From: Mesorhabditis belari
Lineage: Eukaryota > Nematoda > Chromadorea > Rhabditida > Rhabditidae
Direction of reading: 5' to 3'
DNA length: 64,000 nucleotides
Assembly: GCA_958450365.1 (NCBI GenBank)
Contig: CAUEEP010000915.1
Coordinates: 62,001-126,000 of the forward strand
The notes below the pieces were generated by a model. The model saw only the letters and a program-made list of their open reading frames with translations, did no database searches and was not told the origin of the DNA. A program made the position numbers and the translations under genes. Below, in pieces: positions 1-10,200 of the stretch (its first letter is position 1; each line of letters starts with the position of its first letter).

Positions 1-907
1 TCGAATCTCCAAAACGTAGCTCAATGAAATTGGCTTTTGTTGAGCAGAAAAAGTTTTGAAAACTTTCGTCCACTGACCAAATTTCCAATCGATTACAGTT
101 TTCAAATCATTGGGTAAAGGTTTCTCATCAACTTTTTCTTGTCATCTTGATCAAAATCTTTAAAATATTCAAAAGAAACTCAAAAATTGTTGATGTCTTT
201 TAGATGAAAATACTTGAGAAAAACATCGAATCCGATATTTGGTCCGACTGGAATTAAACCTTCAAAACCATTTAAAACCAGAATTTGTTATTTTGTTTAC
301 TGCTCTTCAACTTTGATTGCAACTTCAAATCCATTCACTTATCAAGCACAAAAGTGTTTCAACATTAATAAAAATAAATTTAAATTATCTTAATTTATTT
401 ACATATAACAGTTTTTTTAAATATCTAAGTTCTAAAAGTAAAAACTACACTCTATTCTCTATATCAATTACACTCTCAAGACAGAATATACAGTTTGATC
501 TTTTCAATCGGACAGCCTGAAAACAATTTACTTTTATAATAACTCATTCAAATGAAAAGGTAATCGATTGAAAAATTGAAAAAAACCCGGTTGATATTGA
601 GCATTTTCTTGCAAAGAAAAACCAGCTAACTATGCGCTTTCTTTGACCTTTTTTTCAATTTAGGCTGAAAAAAGAAATAGATCAATCACATCTTTTTTCT
701 TATAAGACCATTTCCCGGAAAATGGTCTTTTTGGAATGATAACTGACCGAATTTCAAAGTGCCTTTAGATTTTTCTTCTCACTCAGCCATTGAATTCGGT
801 CATTTTATAACTGACCGAACGAATTTTCTAATTTTTCTATCTAAGCGAATTTATTTTTATCAATCCTCATTTGGCAAAGTCAACTTTTCTTAACACCTTT
901 TTTAGGT
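1..907. other. Intergenic, no gene recognised
   Basis: AT-rich sequence with only short chance reading frames. A small imperfect inverted repeat near 690-810 carries the words ATGGTCTTTT and CTGACCGAAT/ATTCGGTCA, and may be a decayed MITE. Nothing else can be supported. Confidence 0.4.
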
Positions 908-1756
908 ATGGACCCGATTTTCTGCGCTCAAAAGGTCATCTCAATGATTCTTGAAGCAGACCAAAGTGTGAAAGAGAGGATTCAAGCCAAGTTCAAACGC
1001 TGTACCATATATGACATTGAAGTGCTAAAAACGTTGATAGGTGAGGTCACTTTTAGCAGTTTACTGGAAAATTAAAGCATTTAAGCTTCTAACAAAAGTT
1101 CTTACTTTTAGAAAGATGTTACGGGTCGTCAAATGCCCAGCTCAAAAACGATCTTCAGCGTCATCGAATCGACGAGAGACTGAGAGCAGTCGTGAACTGT
1201 TTGCAGTGCACCCACCAACACAACGAATGGATTAAACCGTCCGGCAACAAAAACAAACAGTATACTTTATTCGAGTGCCTCCGAAAAGAGCACAAATGGA
1301 ACAGCACAACGAAAAAAGTGGCTGCCGTGTCGGGGGCAGCCCTGTTGGGTCCCCCTCTGTTTTATGTGCCTACCGCCTTGTGTACTGTCTATTATTACAA
1401 ATTGCGGGCCCATGTCGAGGGAAATGGAAAAGATGCTGGAGTGGCTGATAGCCGAAATTGAGGCTCTTTATGTTAATCTACAGGCGCTGACCCTAGCTAA
1501 CTCGATTGCCTTGGGCCCAAATCCTGCCCATTCAGCCCCAGTGGTCTCAATAGCACACCATTTGACATCACCGGCGGTTCCATTAGTAACACCGGCACCC
1601 GGACCTTCACAGACTTTCTACCCAAGAGTACCGGTCAGTGTACCCTCACCAATGCCCCCTATGCCAATGGCACCCACCTCTTGGCCATTCAGCCATCCAC
1701 CACAGCCCCATATGTCAATGGCACCCACCTCTTGGCCATTCAGCCATCCACCATAG
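908..1756 (+). CDS. Hypothetical protein, cysteine/histidine motif plus proline-rich tail
   Basis: I do not recognise this gene. A three-exon model keeps frame throughout: 908-1040, 1112-1379 and 1420-1756, about 245 aa. The second acceptor is CTTTTAG. The third exon depends on a 40-bp intron starting GTGTACTG. Without that intron the frame stops at 1461, giving about 160 aa. Seen in the product: a helical N-terminus; a NCLQC...ECL..EH arrangement that could bind zinc; a short hydrophobic stretch (AALLGPPLFYV); a helix-forming segment (EMEKMLEWLIAEIEAL); then a Pro/Ser/Thr-rich tail ending in two copies of a 54-bp repeat (APTSWPFSHPP). The GC content is higher than the surroundings, so it may be a real gene or part of an unknown mobile element. 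The function is unknown. Confidence 0.4.
1658..1755 (+). repeat. 54-bp coding tandem repeat, two copies
   Basis: Two near-identical 54-bp units, the first near 1660 and the second from about 1714, encode MAPTSWPFSHPP twice at the C-terminus of the proline-rich frame. The length is a multiple of three, so copy-number change would keep the frame. Confidence 0.7.
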
Positions 1757-1828
1757 CCGGCTCCTAACGGATGGATGTTTGGTAGTGGTTAACAATCTAT
1801 CCTTTTGTCTAATCTACTAGTTGTATTA

Positions 1829-2315
1829 CGACCTTTTTCCGAGAAAATCCTGGGTTAAAGCGTGGTAAAACTACCGTACCCCTCCTAATTTGCACAAAAT
1901 TTCATTTTTTTCATTCTTGTTCATTTCATTTTATTCTTTTTGCGTTTTTTTTAATGTTTCAACTAAAAAGTCACAAAAACAAAGCTTCTGACATAGAAAA
2001 TGATAAAAACCACTTAACTCAACATTAGTTGGCATCAAGTTCGTGAAGGAAATCGTCGGGAACCAAGTGGGTGTAAAAAACTCTATAAGCAAAGCTTCCG
2101 CCACCGAAAATGCTGTTAAAAACGTAACTTAACTTTCTCCTCTTTGTTTCCTGCAAAAACAAACGAGAATACATCAGAAAAACGCAAAAAGAATAAAATG
2201 AAATGAACAAAGAATAAAAAAAAAAGAAATTTCGCGCAAATTAGGAGGGGTACGGTAGTTTTACCACACTTTAAAGCGCCAACCCAGGATTTTCTCGGAA
2301 AAAGGTCGCAAGTGT
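1829..2315. repeat. Outer foldback MITE, interrupted near its right end by a second MITE
   Basis: The left arm (1829 to about 1905) is the reverse complement of about 2230-2307. It reads CGACCTTTTTCCGAGAAAAT on the left and ATTTTCTCGGAAAAAGGTCG on the right. The word TTGTATTA occurs just outside the left end (1821-1828) and again at 2726-2733, beyond the inner MITE. This is consistent with an 8-bp target duplication split by the later insertion. Parts of the element also form an inner inverted repeat (CGCAAAAAGAATAAAATGAA). Confidence 0.65.
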
Positions 2316-2718
2316 GGGGGTGGGACAAATGCGACCTTTTTTTTGCGCACCTTTTTTTTTTGCTGGAAAAGGCCTTAGGAAAGGTTGTAGAGCTTCGAAA
2401 ATGTTTCCATACTAGGGAATCGTATGCGTAGATTCAGAATTTCGACAAATCAAAGCAAATCAGACCTCGCTGACACGTTAAATTTGAGCTAAAAGGCAAA
2501 AACTACGCAACTTAACGCTTTTCCGCAGTTTTTGCCTTTTAGCCCAAATTTGACGTGTCAGCGAGGTGTGATTTGTCGAAATTCGGAATCTACGCATACG
2601 ATTCCCTCATATGGAAATATTTTCGAAGCTCTACGGCCTTGCCTAAGGCCTTTTCCAGCAAAAAAAAGGTGTGCAAATGTCGAGGTGCGCAAAAAAAGAT
2701 CGTATTTGTCCCACCCCC
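2316..2718. repeat. hAT-like foldback MITE, copy 1 (TIR GGGGGTGGGACAAATG)
   Basis: A 403-bp near-palindrome with ends GGGGGTGGGACAAAT and TTTGTCCCACCCCC. It is flanked by a perfect 8-bp direct repeat, GCAAGTGT, at 2308-2315 and 2719-2726. The interior carries GACCTCGCTGACACGT and its inverse. It has no coding capacity. The 8-bp duplication fits hAT-type transposition (inference). A second copy lies at 28860-29236. Confidence 0.85.
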
Positions 2719-3051
2719 GCAAGTGTTGTATTAAGCTTTTTTCACTGCACATTTCAAAACTTTAGCAGCAAATTTTTTGATCAAACTACTAATGTTTCTA
2801 GAAAAAATTTTTTCTGATTGTGCTTTTGTTTTTTTTTTATCGCCAATTTTGATGGAAAGTTTATTTTTTTGAACGCTTTTGATTTTTGGCATAAGCAAGA
2901 TGAATAAATAAACTGCTTACAATAAAACTTATAAAATAAAACTTACTTTTACATTGAATCATCAAATAAGCATTACTATTTTACAGAAATATCCAACAAG
3001 ATAATTAAATTAGAAAGAACTTTGGTATTTTTCCCAAAAACAAGGACAAAA

Positions 3052-3307
3052 TCAGATTAAATCAAAAAAGGAATAGAGAAAAGGAAAGAAAAAAGATGGC
3101 AACTTGTTGGAGTTTTCAATTTTGATGTTTGCACCCTGAGAAACGTTAATATTTTGATAGTTGTTGAGAATTGATCCGTTTGAGAGATTGAAATTGTTAT
3201 TGTAGACATTCTTTGTGCCAAGCTTGCCACTCCTGAGTGTGTTCGCCAGCGCTTGAAACTTCAAAGAGTGAACTTGCGAAATCAACTCTTGCAGTGCACT
3301 AAATGGA
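3052..3307 (-). CDS. Orphan 3' coding exon with hydrophobic C-terminus
   Basis: On the minus strand an acceptor (ATCTGTAG) at 3308 opens an 85-codon frame that runs to a stop at 3052. The exon starts in phase 2, so it continues an upstream exon. The product has a polar, asparagine-rich stretch (NNNFNLSNGSILNNY), then IENSNKLP and a hydrophobic tail (FFFPFLYSFFDLI), as in GPI-anchored or membrane-tethered proteins. No partner exon was found upstream. The solo LTR at 3401-3816 sits directly there, so the gene may be split by a long intron or be a remnant. Confidence 0.4.
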
Positions 3308-3400
3308 CTACAGATAACAAAACAGAAGTTTAGTGAGTGTTATTTTCATGTTAATTTTTTGGTTAGGGAATTTTGATGAAATTATAGAAAGGTTTGGAAA

Positions 3401-3816
3401 AGTCAGATCCGAGCCAAACGGATATTTTAGTTACTATTGTTATTATTGAATGATTTGTCTATTCTTATGCAAATGTGTTCTCCCCTGTGCTTATCCCTTT
3501 TATTGCCGAGAAGGGCCGGTCCTTAGGATTGCCTAGGAGGACAAGTGAGACTCTCATTTTGGAGTCCCCCCCTTCCCCTTACACTCATTTCTAATCTATT
3601 CATCTTATTGTATTACTGTAAATAAAGATACGTATCTTCCGGGTCTATGCAACTGCAGTACAGGTCGGTCATTTCACAGGGACTCCCCTCTAATACGTTG
3701 GAGAAGTTGAGTTGGGTTGTCAGGGTGTTAGAGATGGCGGGATATCAAAAAGGGATCCACTCTTTTTAACTTAACCCAAATTCTAGTCCACATCCGTTTA
3801 TACCTAAGAACGTATA
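3401..3816 (+). mobile_element. Solo LTR, copy 1
   Basis: A 416-bp sequence that recurs at 46973-47392 with high identity and matching ends. Each copy has its own 4-bp direct repeat immediately outside (GAAA at 3397-3400 and 3817-3820). The ends are not inverted repeats, which argues against a MITE. An AATAAA in the context CTGTAAATAAAGATA sits in the middle, as expected for an LTR R region. No internal retrotransposon coding sequence adjoins it. The superfamily is not determined. Confidence 0.7.
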
Positions 3817-4480
3817 GAAACTTTTGTCGTATAATTATGAATTTAACTTAGAATTTTGGAAAAAAAAAAACCTTAAATCTAAAACCCATAAAAGGTTATC
3901 TTTTCTTTTTTGGGTTTGTGGTTTGTTATTGTTTTTGCTATGTTATTATAGGTACACCAGAACTGATCTGGTTTGATCCGACCAAATCTGAAAGCTTCTC
4001 TAAAAACAAAATGCTCAAAAATTTAACGAACCAAAATCTTTTAGTTAAACTCTCGTTTTCGTTGGAGCAGCTCAGCAATCTGTACAAAAGTTCAACTCAA
4101 AAATCCACCACAAAAATTGAATTGATTTCTATTCAAATTCATTTAAAGCTGTGTTACGAAAAAAAACCTTGGCTGTTGTTTTTTAAAAAATAACAAAAAG
4201 GACGACAAATTTATTCAAAAATATTCAAATTTGCACACAAACGATTTCATGATGTCCGAAAATGGTTACAACGTTTGAGTTTGTTTAAAAACAATTCTTT
4301 TTCAAAGATCAAGCATGATATTTTGGGGGTAGTCAAAACAGCGCCATAATAGAAAACGTTCAAAACAGCGCCGTCAAATTTCTCAAAATCCAAAAAACCA
4401 AGCCGGTTCAAGTTTTATATCAAAAAATTCCTTGCGTTCTTGGCTACATGATGGGTGAAATAGTTTTTAAAAAATGTTAG

Positions 4481-4590
4481 TATTTCATAGATAAAAAGAG
4501 CACTCAAAATGTGTGTCGAGTGATACTCAGTTGGTTAACTGAATATCTTTAGAGACCCATTTTGAGTGCTCTTTTTATCTATGAAATATT
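4481..4590. repeat. Hairpin: 31-bp inverted repeat
   Basis: TATTTCATAGATAAAAAGAG followed by CACTCAAAATG (4481-4511) is repeated as its reverse complement at about 4558-4588, around a 46-bp loop. The arms are essentially perfect, so this is a recent or conserved hairpin, probably the core of a small foldback element. Confidence 0.75.
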
Positions 4591-4705
4591 AACTTTTTTT
4601 ATAAAAACTGTTTCACAGTTTTTAAAAACTGTTTTCAGGGGTGGTCCTATCATTTTGCAAAGCACCCATCAAGATGCTCGTAATGCCGTAAAAACCTTAA
4701 AAAAA

Positions 4706-6061
4706 TCAAGATCGTTCCCCTTTCCGAACAAACGGTTTGATCAAAACTTGAATCTGAAACAATTTCTCGGATCTTGATGTGAAAGGAGCAACTCTTAGAA
4801 TCATCAAAACCATTCTCTGATCATCGCATTTCTTTCTCAAATGAGCTCTCCACGGATCGATCCACATATTCGCTGTGACAATCGTCTCCGATTTCGAGTG
4901 TTTCCTATCAAAATTCTCTTCGAGACTTGAAAATCCGTGCATTCTTGTCTTTTCCAAACAGTTCATCTCCAGATCCCAATCGATAAAGTACAACAGAATG
5001 TGCCTATTCTGATGAGCCACAATCTCGTAGATTGGCTCGGATTTCTTTAGCATTGGATTGATGTACTGTATTTTTGGATCTTCACTGAAAATCGGGATAA
5101 ACGAGCGAAAAAGGCGGTTGATTTTCTCGTCATCCGTCCCGTCTTCTCCAAGAATTGCCTTTTCGAAATTTGTGAAAAGGAGAATCGAGGCACGTGAACT
5201 CAAATGAAAAACCTCGTTTTTAATAAGAAAACCGAGAGAATCTTTGAAATTCTTTAGATCTTTTATTTCAAAAGAAAAGAAAAAACTTTTTCGAGACAAA
5301 ATTTCAAAATTTCCGTGAAAGTCTCCGAGAAAGTACTCTTTACATTTGTGGAATTCCGATTTACCAAGGAATTTCTGCAAGAACTCCGTTTCCGAATAAA
5401 ATAATCGACGTTTAAATGGCTCGATGGAAAAACGATTGTCGACAAATGGAAACTGAAAACGGAGAATCGATTTGAAAACTTCTGGTGAACATCTTAAAGC
5501 AAAATTCTCAACATTATTGACATTTTGCAGAAGTTTTTTTCGGTCAAAATAAGCGAACATTTCGTGAATCGAATTTTTCAATTTTTTCTCTTCGTTTTCC
5601 GAGAAGTCACAAGAAATTCGAAGACTTTTACAACTTTGAACTTTCGATGAAATAAGTTTCAGAAAAATTGGTTTTCTGTGAGTCTTTTCGAGGACGGTTT
5701 TCGTGAAAGAGCACATGAGTCTGGAATGGAAGTCTTCATTTTCAATGTTTCTTCTTTGAACACAAATGAAATACGAATTTCCCTTTTCGATGAGAACCAC
5801 AATTTCCTCAATGAATGTTCGAGTTTCATCCAAAAATTTCCTTGTGAAATTGATTGAAATCTTTTCGGTTCTTCTCGGAAAAAGTCCATTGAAAAGGTAG
5901 TAATTAGAAAAGAATTTGTTAGTTTTTGAAAGATTTACGGAATCTTTACAGTTCACCTGTCCCAGAATGGAGTTTTTGAGTTCATTCGGAAGAAGAGCGA
6001 ATGGAAAATAGACAGGCCTTCGAATTTGACAGCGACACAGACAAAAAACGATGCATTCCAT
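4706..6061 (-). CDS. F-box-like protein, single exon
   Basis: An uninterrupted 451-codon frame starting MECIVFC. Residues about 19-52 contain an F-box-like motif (FPFALLPNELKNSILGQV, then a DSVNLSKTNKFF-type second half). The remaining roughly 390 residues show no recognised domain and are rich in Phe, Lys, Glu and Ser. Known of the family: F-box proteins link substrates to SCF ubiquitin ligases through Skp1, and nematodes have very large, fast-evolving F-box families with an N-terminal F-box and a diverged substrate-binding half. The molecular role here is inferred only from the F-box. No introns are visible, which is unusual in this window and could mean retrocopying or intron loss. Even codon use and the absence of stops over 1.35 kb support a real gene. 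Confidence 0.75.
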   Translation of the reverse strand: MECIVFCLCRCQIRRPVYFPFALLPNELKNSILGQVNCKDSVNLSKTNKFFSNYYLFNGLFPRRTEKISINFTRKFLDETRTFIEEIVVLIEKGNSYFICVQRRNIENEDFHSRLMCSFTKTVLEKTHRKPIFLKLISSKVQSCKSLRISCDFSENEEKKLKNSIHEMFAYFDRKKLLQNVNNVENFALRCSPEVFKSILRFQFPFVDNRFSIEPFKRRLFYSETEFLQKFLGKSEFHKCKEYFLGDFHGNFEILSRKSFFFSFEIKDLKNFKDSLGFLIKNEVFHLSSRASILLFTNFEKAILGEDGTDDEKINRLFRSFIPIFSEDPKIQYINPMLKKSEPIYEIVAHQNRHILLYFIDWDLEMNCLEKTRMHGFSSLEENFDRKHSKSETIVTANMWIDPWRAHLRKKCDDQRMVLMILRVAPFTSRSEKLFQIQVLIKPFVRKGERS

Positions 6062-7238
6062 TGGAGATTTTCGGTTTTAAGTTTAGAAAACCTTAGACTG
6101 AATGAAAGAGGGTTTTGATGAAGCCAATTTACGGGGGATCAACCTCTCTTTTTGAAGAGATTTTTGTTTGTTTTGGTTTTCCTTTAGGGGATTGGCTTTG
6201 GTAAATAAAAACCTTAATTTAAATTTCTATAGAGATTGGGGAAAGTCACGAACCCTTAACTTTTTCTAAAATCACAAAAATAGTGTTTTTTTCTAGCCAA
6301 ATTTTCGTGAATTCTTCAAAAAATTTTAACATGGATTTTCAGAGATTCAGAGATTACAAAACGTTTTGAAATTTTGATATTTTAAAACGCTCAATTTTGG
6401 AGTCAATACATCCAAAAATTTCCTATAAAAACTTTTTGGTTTTTAATTTTTTTATGTATTATTGGATTGGGGAGAATGAAATGGAAAAAACGTTTTTTCG
6501 TTTTTTCAGACAGAGATTGGAAAAAAATGATTGGAATAAAGAAAATCTCTCTACAAGAAAGGTAAAAAAAGTTCGGGGATGCGAGGGGTCGAACCTTGGT
6601 CGAACCCTCCGCTCGCTTGAGAGACAGTCGCGCTATCCTCTCGGCCACCCATTCTCTGACGATCAGAGCTCCCTATCTTCGCGACGGCTTTTTTTGCACA
6701 AGAAGTACCCTTAGATGATAATAAATTTTTTTTGTTCAAACAGGAAGTACCTATTAATTTTTAATTCCCTATCGATCAAAAGAAAGTTTGCCGAAATCGG
6801 CTCACGGGGAGCCGAGATCCAGGGTGTGACGGACACTTCTCTTTTATATATAGTAAATAATACAATCATTAAATCAGTCCTTTTTTTGCTTTTGAAGTTA
6901 ATTCAGAAGTTTTAGCAAGCAAAAACAAAATGAATTGAAAAAGCCAAATTGTCTTTCATAATTCATCGATTCACTTCAATGGTTTACTATCTCGCAAATT
7001 TTCTGTACTAAAAATGCTTTAATGAAAAACTCTAGTGTTTATAATTCTAAATTTCTTTTTCATCTTGCTCTTTCTGTTTTTTATTCCCTTGAAATGTACT
7101 CTAAGGACTTGTTTACGCCCCAAATGGTGGCTGCTCATCTATTTACTTGAACTCCAAGAGAACAATTGAATGTAGCCATTTTTGACAATATTTCTCATAA
7201 ACTGATTTTTTGTTCTTATTGTTCTACTGAATTCAAAA
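6062..7238. other. Intergenic region between F-box and selenium-binding genes
   Basis: Mostly AT-rich. It holds a tRNA-like segment (6573-6656, listed separately) and, near 6790-6870, a stretch (CGGGGAGCCGAGATCC, GTGTGACGGACA, then TATATATAGTAAATAAT) that loosely resembles the insert at 33880-34140. No coding sequence was recognised. Confidence 0.45.
6573..6656 (-). tRNA. tRNA-like sequence, probably a pseudogene or tRNA-derived repeat
   Basis: Read on the minus strand this has an A-box-like GTGGCCGAGAGGATAGCGC and B-box-like GGTTCGACC words at tRNA-like spacing, with a serine/leucine-type long variable region. The acceptor stem pairs poorly and I cannot draw a clean anticodon arm, so I do not assign an amino acid. 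A covariance-model scan would decide. Confidence 0.3.
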
Positions 7239-10200
7239 ATGTCAAATCCTTGCTGTAAGAATGGTCCAGGCTACGCGTCACCACAAGAGGCCACAAGGGT
7301 GAGTCCAGTTCACTAAATTTTAATTTAATGAATTAATTTACAATCATATTTAACTCAAATCCTATATTGTACCAGAAAAAAAAGAGAGATGTTTCTTAAA
7401 AATTTGGGCTTTTATTCTCTCTTAGATGTCTCTTAAAATCAGAAAAAAGTGAACAATTCTGTTTTTCTTTGCTCGCTTTGAGAACCAAAAACTATACCAA
7501 CTTCTTGTTTTCAGGATCAATTTTATGAGTGTTTTTTTGCAAAAATCTTCTTTTTAAACTTACTTCTTTAAGGGTTGCATACAGATACGCAATTGGAAAT
7601 CATGTTTTTATTTATTGCATTGATTTGATAGGTTTGAAAAGATTTATTTAAAAATTTATTTAAAAACAGACCTCAAAAATTCATCTCCTGAGCCGCGTTA
7701 TGGGTGAGAGAGGGGAGAATTAATTAATTTACAATCATATTTAACTCAAATCCTATATTGTACCAGAAAAAAGCTTAAAAGCTTTGATTTTCCGAAAGTT
7801 TAGGGACCTAGAGAGAAAGTTATTTTCATCACAACACCACATGTCGATTTGGATGGAGCGGATGCAATTTGTAGTGTCGACGTCGATCCGAAAAGTTCAA
7901 CTTTTTGTCAAGTATTAACTATTTAACACTTTTATTGGATAGCAAAGCAAAAATGTTTTAGGTTCTCTGCAAGTTAGAGTTGCCGTTTAAAGGTGACGAG
8001 ATTCATCACTCTGGCTGGAATATTTGTTCTTCTTGTCATGGATCTGTCGGGGAAAAAAGGTTTTTGTGATTGAATTTTGAAAAAACAAAAGATAACGAAA
8101 AACTACTTGAAAGAATTTAGATTTTATATTTTTAGTTTAGTTTAACTCTGAGAGAAGTTAAACTAATCTTTAGCTCTACTTTAGCTCTACTTTAGCTATA
8201 CCCAATGCCTAAGGTTTGGAAATTTAAGTGTTGAAACCCAAACTCACTTCAGAATCCATCTGATTTGCCCATGTCCTCTATCCAATCGAATCTACGTGAT
8301 CAATGTTGAAGATCCTCAATTGCTAAAGCTGGAAAAAGTCAGCAGTAATGCTTTTGCAAAGCTTTTTTGTTCAGATCATTGAACCCTCTGAAGTTGAAAA
8401 GTTTGAAGTCACTTTTCCGCACACAACTCACTGTTTGCCCAATGGAGAAGTGATGCTCAGTACACTTGGAGACAGAGATGGAAATAATCAAGGTGAAATG
8501 TAACTCAATCAAAATTCAAAACTATTTCTAGGCAACTTTTTGCTGCTGGATAAGAAAACCTATGAACCGGTTGGTCTGTGGATCAGCGACGGCAAGCATT
8601 TGCCATTTGGTTACAGTTTTTGGTCAGGGCTATTTCTTTATAAAATAATTATAAAGTAAATCCTAAATTTAAATCTAAACTGACTCTAAACCGACTCTTT
8701 TTTCTAATTTCAAAATTTTAGGTATCAACCACGACGAAACGTTCTCTTTTCAACGGAATGGGGAGCTCCACGATTAGTGAAGAAAGGTTTCGACTTGAAG
8801 CAGTTAACTGAAGGTAGAGATATAGCTACAGAAACGTTTCGACTTGAAGCAGTTAACTGAAGGTAGAGATACAGCTACAGAAACGTTTCGACTTGAAACA
8901 GTTAACTGAAGGTAGAGATATAGCTACAGAAACGTTCAACTAAAATTTAAATGATAAAAATTACATTAAATCTAGGAAAATACGGTCACAGTGTTCACAT
9001 TTTCGATTGGAAAACTCGTAAAGAACGCCAAGAAATTGTACTCCCATTACCCCAAGGGGGACTCCCATTTGAGGTTTGATGAATTAAGTTGATTACCCTT
9101 GCTATAAAAATTGGAAATGTTAATTCTTTGGTACTATTGGGGGAGGCACTTTTTCTTCAAAGCCGCTTTTTCTGGAGTAGTTTTATGTGTAGATTCCAAA
9201 AACAATAAGAGCTTGAGAATAGGGATTTTAAGCCGAGTTTCGGGGCTCCAAAGTGCACGCTTCTTTAGTGTACTTCACGATATGGAGCCCAAGCTATCAA
9301 CTATTGGGGCACTTTTCGAGGTCAAAACTTGAGCCAAAACCATCTTTAACCACTAAATATTCATTTTCTCACTTAAATTAACTCAAAATTACAAATTATA
9401 TATTCAAAGTAACTTTTTGCAGCCGCGTTTCCATCACGAACCGTCGAGTGGCCATTGTTTTGTCGGAACAGCCCTCGGCTCAGCTGTCTATCATTTCTAT
9501 CCAAATCCATCCGTATTACGTTTATTGAAAGATTTTGAAAACACTTGTTTTAGAATCCTGAAGTATATGATTACAAATGCATCATTTCGATTGAACCAAA
9601 AGAGGTAACTGGCTGGCTTCCATCGATGCCCACTCTTCCCTCGGCCATCACCAACCTCCTCCCCTCTTCTCTCGTTTCTTTACCCTCAATGCCGGCCCTT
9701 TGCACTGACGTTTTGATTTCGATGGATGATAGGTTTTGAGCAAAATCCTACTTTATGAAATTGTTTTTTTTTTCGGTTTCTGTATGTTACTTGTTTTCTG
9801 CATGGAGAGGTTCGTCAATACGATATCAGTAATGTCGATGAGCCGAAATTAACCGGATTGGTAATTGAGTTTTAGGCTTTTATTTTTCCTATATTTTTTT
9901 GGAAAGACCATTTATAGATGAAAATGTTCAAATGCAAAGTTTTTAGCAAATATTTAGGTACAGCTCGGTGGCTCTCTACACAAGGAAAGCGGTATCACCG
10001 TCAAAGATCCTGATTTTGTGAGCTCTAAGTCACTTTTTATTTTTCTTTATTGTACAGGGTGACGCAGAATTACCCGCACAAGGTATACGCCGATTACGCA
10101 CCGCGCCTTAAAGAAAGATGACATGAAAACATCAAATTTTTATTTCTTGAACATTTATCAAACAATAAAATCACTTTTTTCTCAAAAAGATTTCCCTTAG

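Noticed and set aside
3918..4193. 91-codon plus-strand frame
   Set aside because: Low-complexity AT-rich composition, no motif, no splice context; likely chance.
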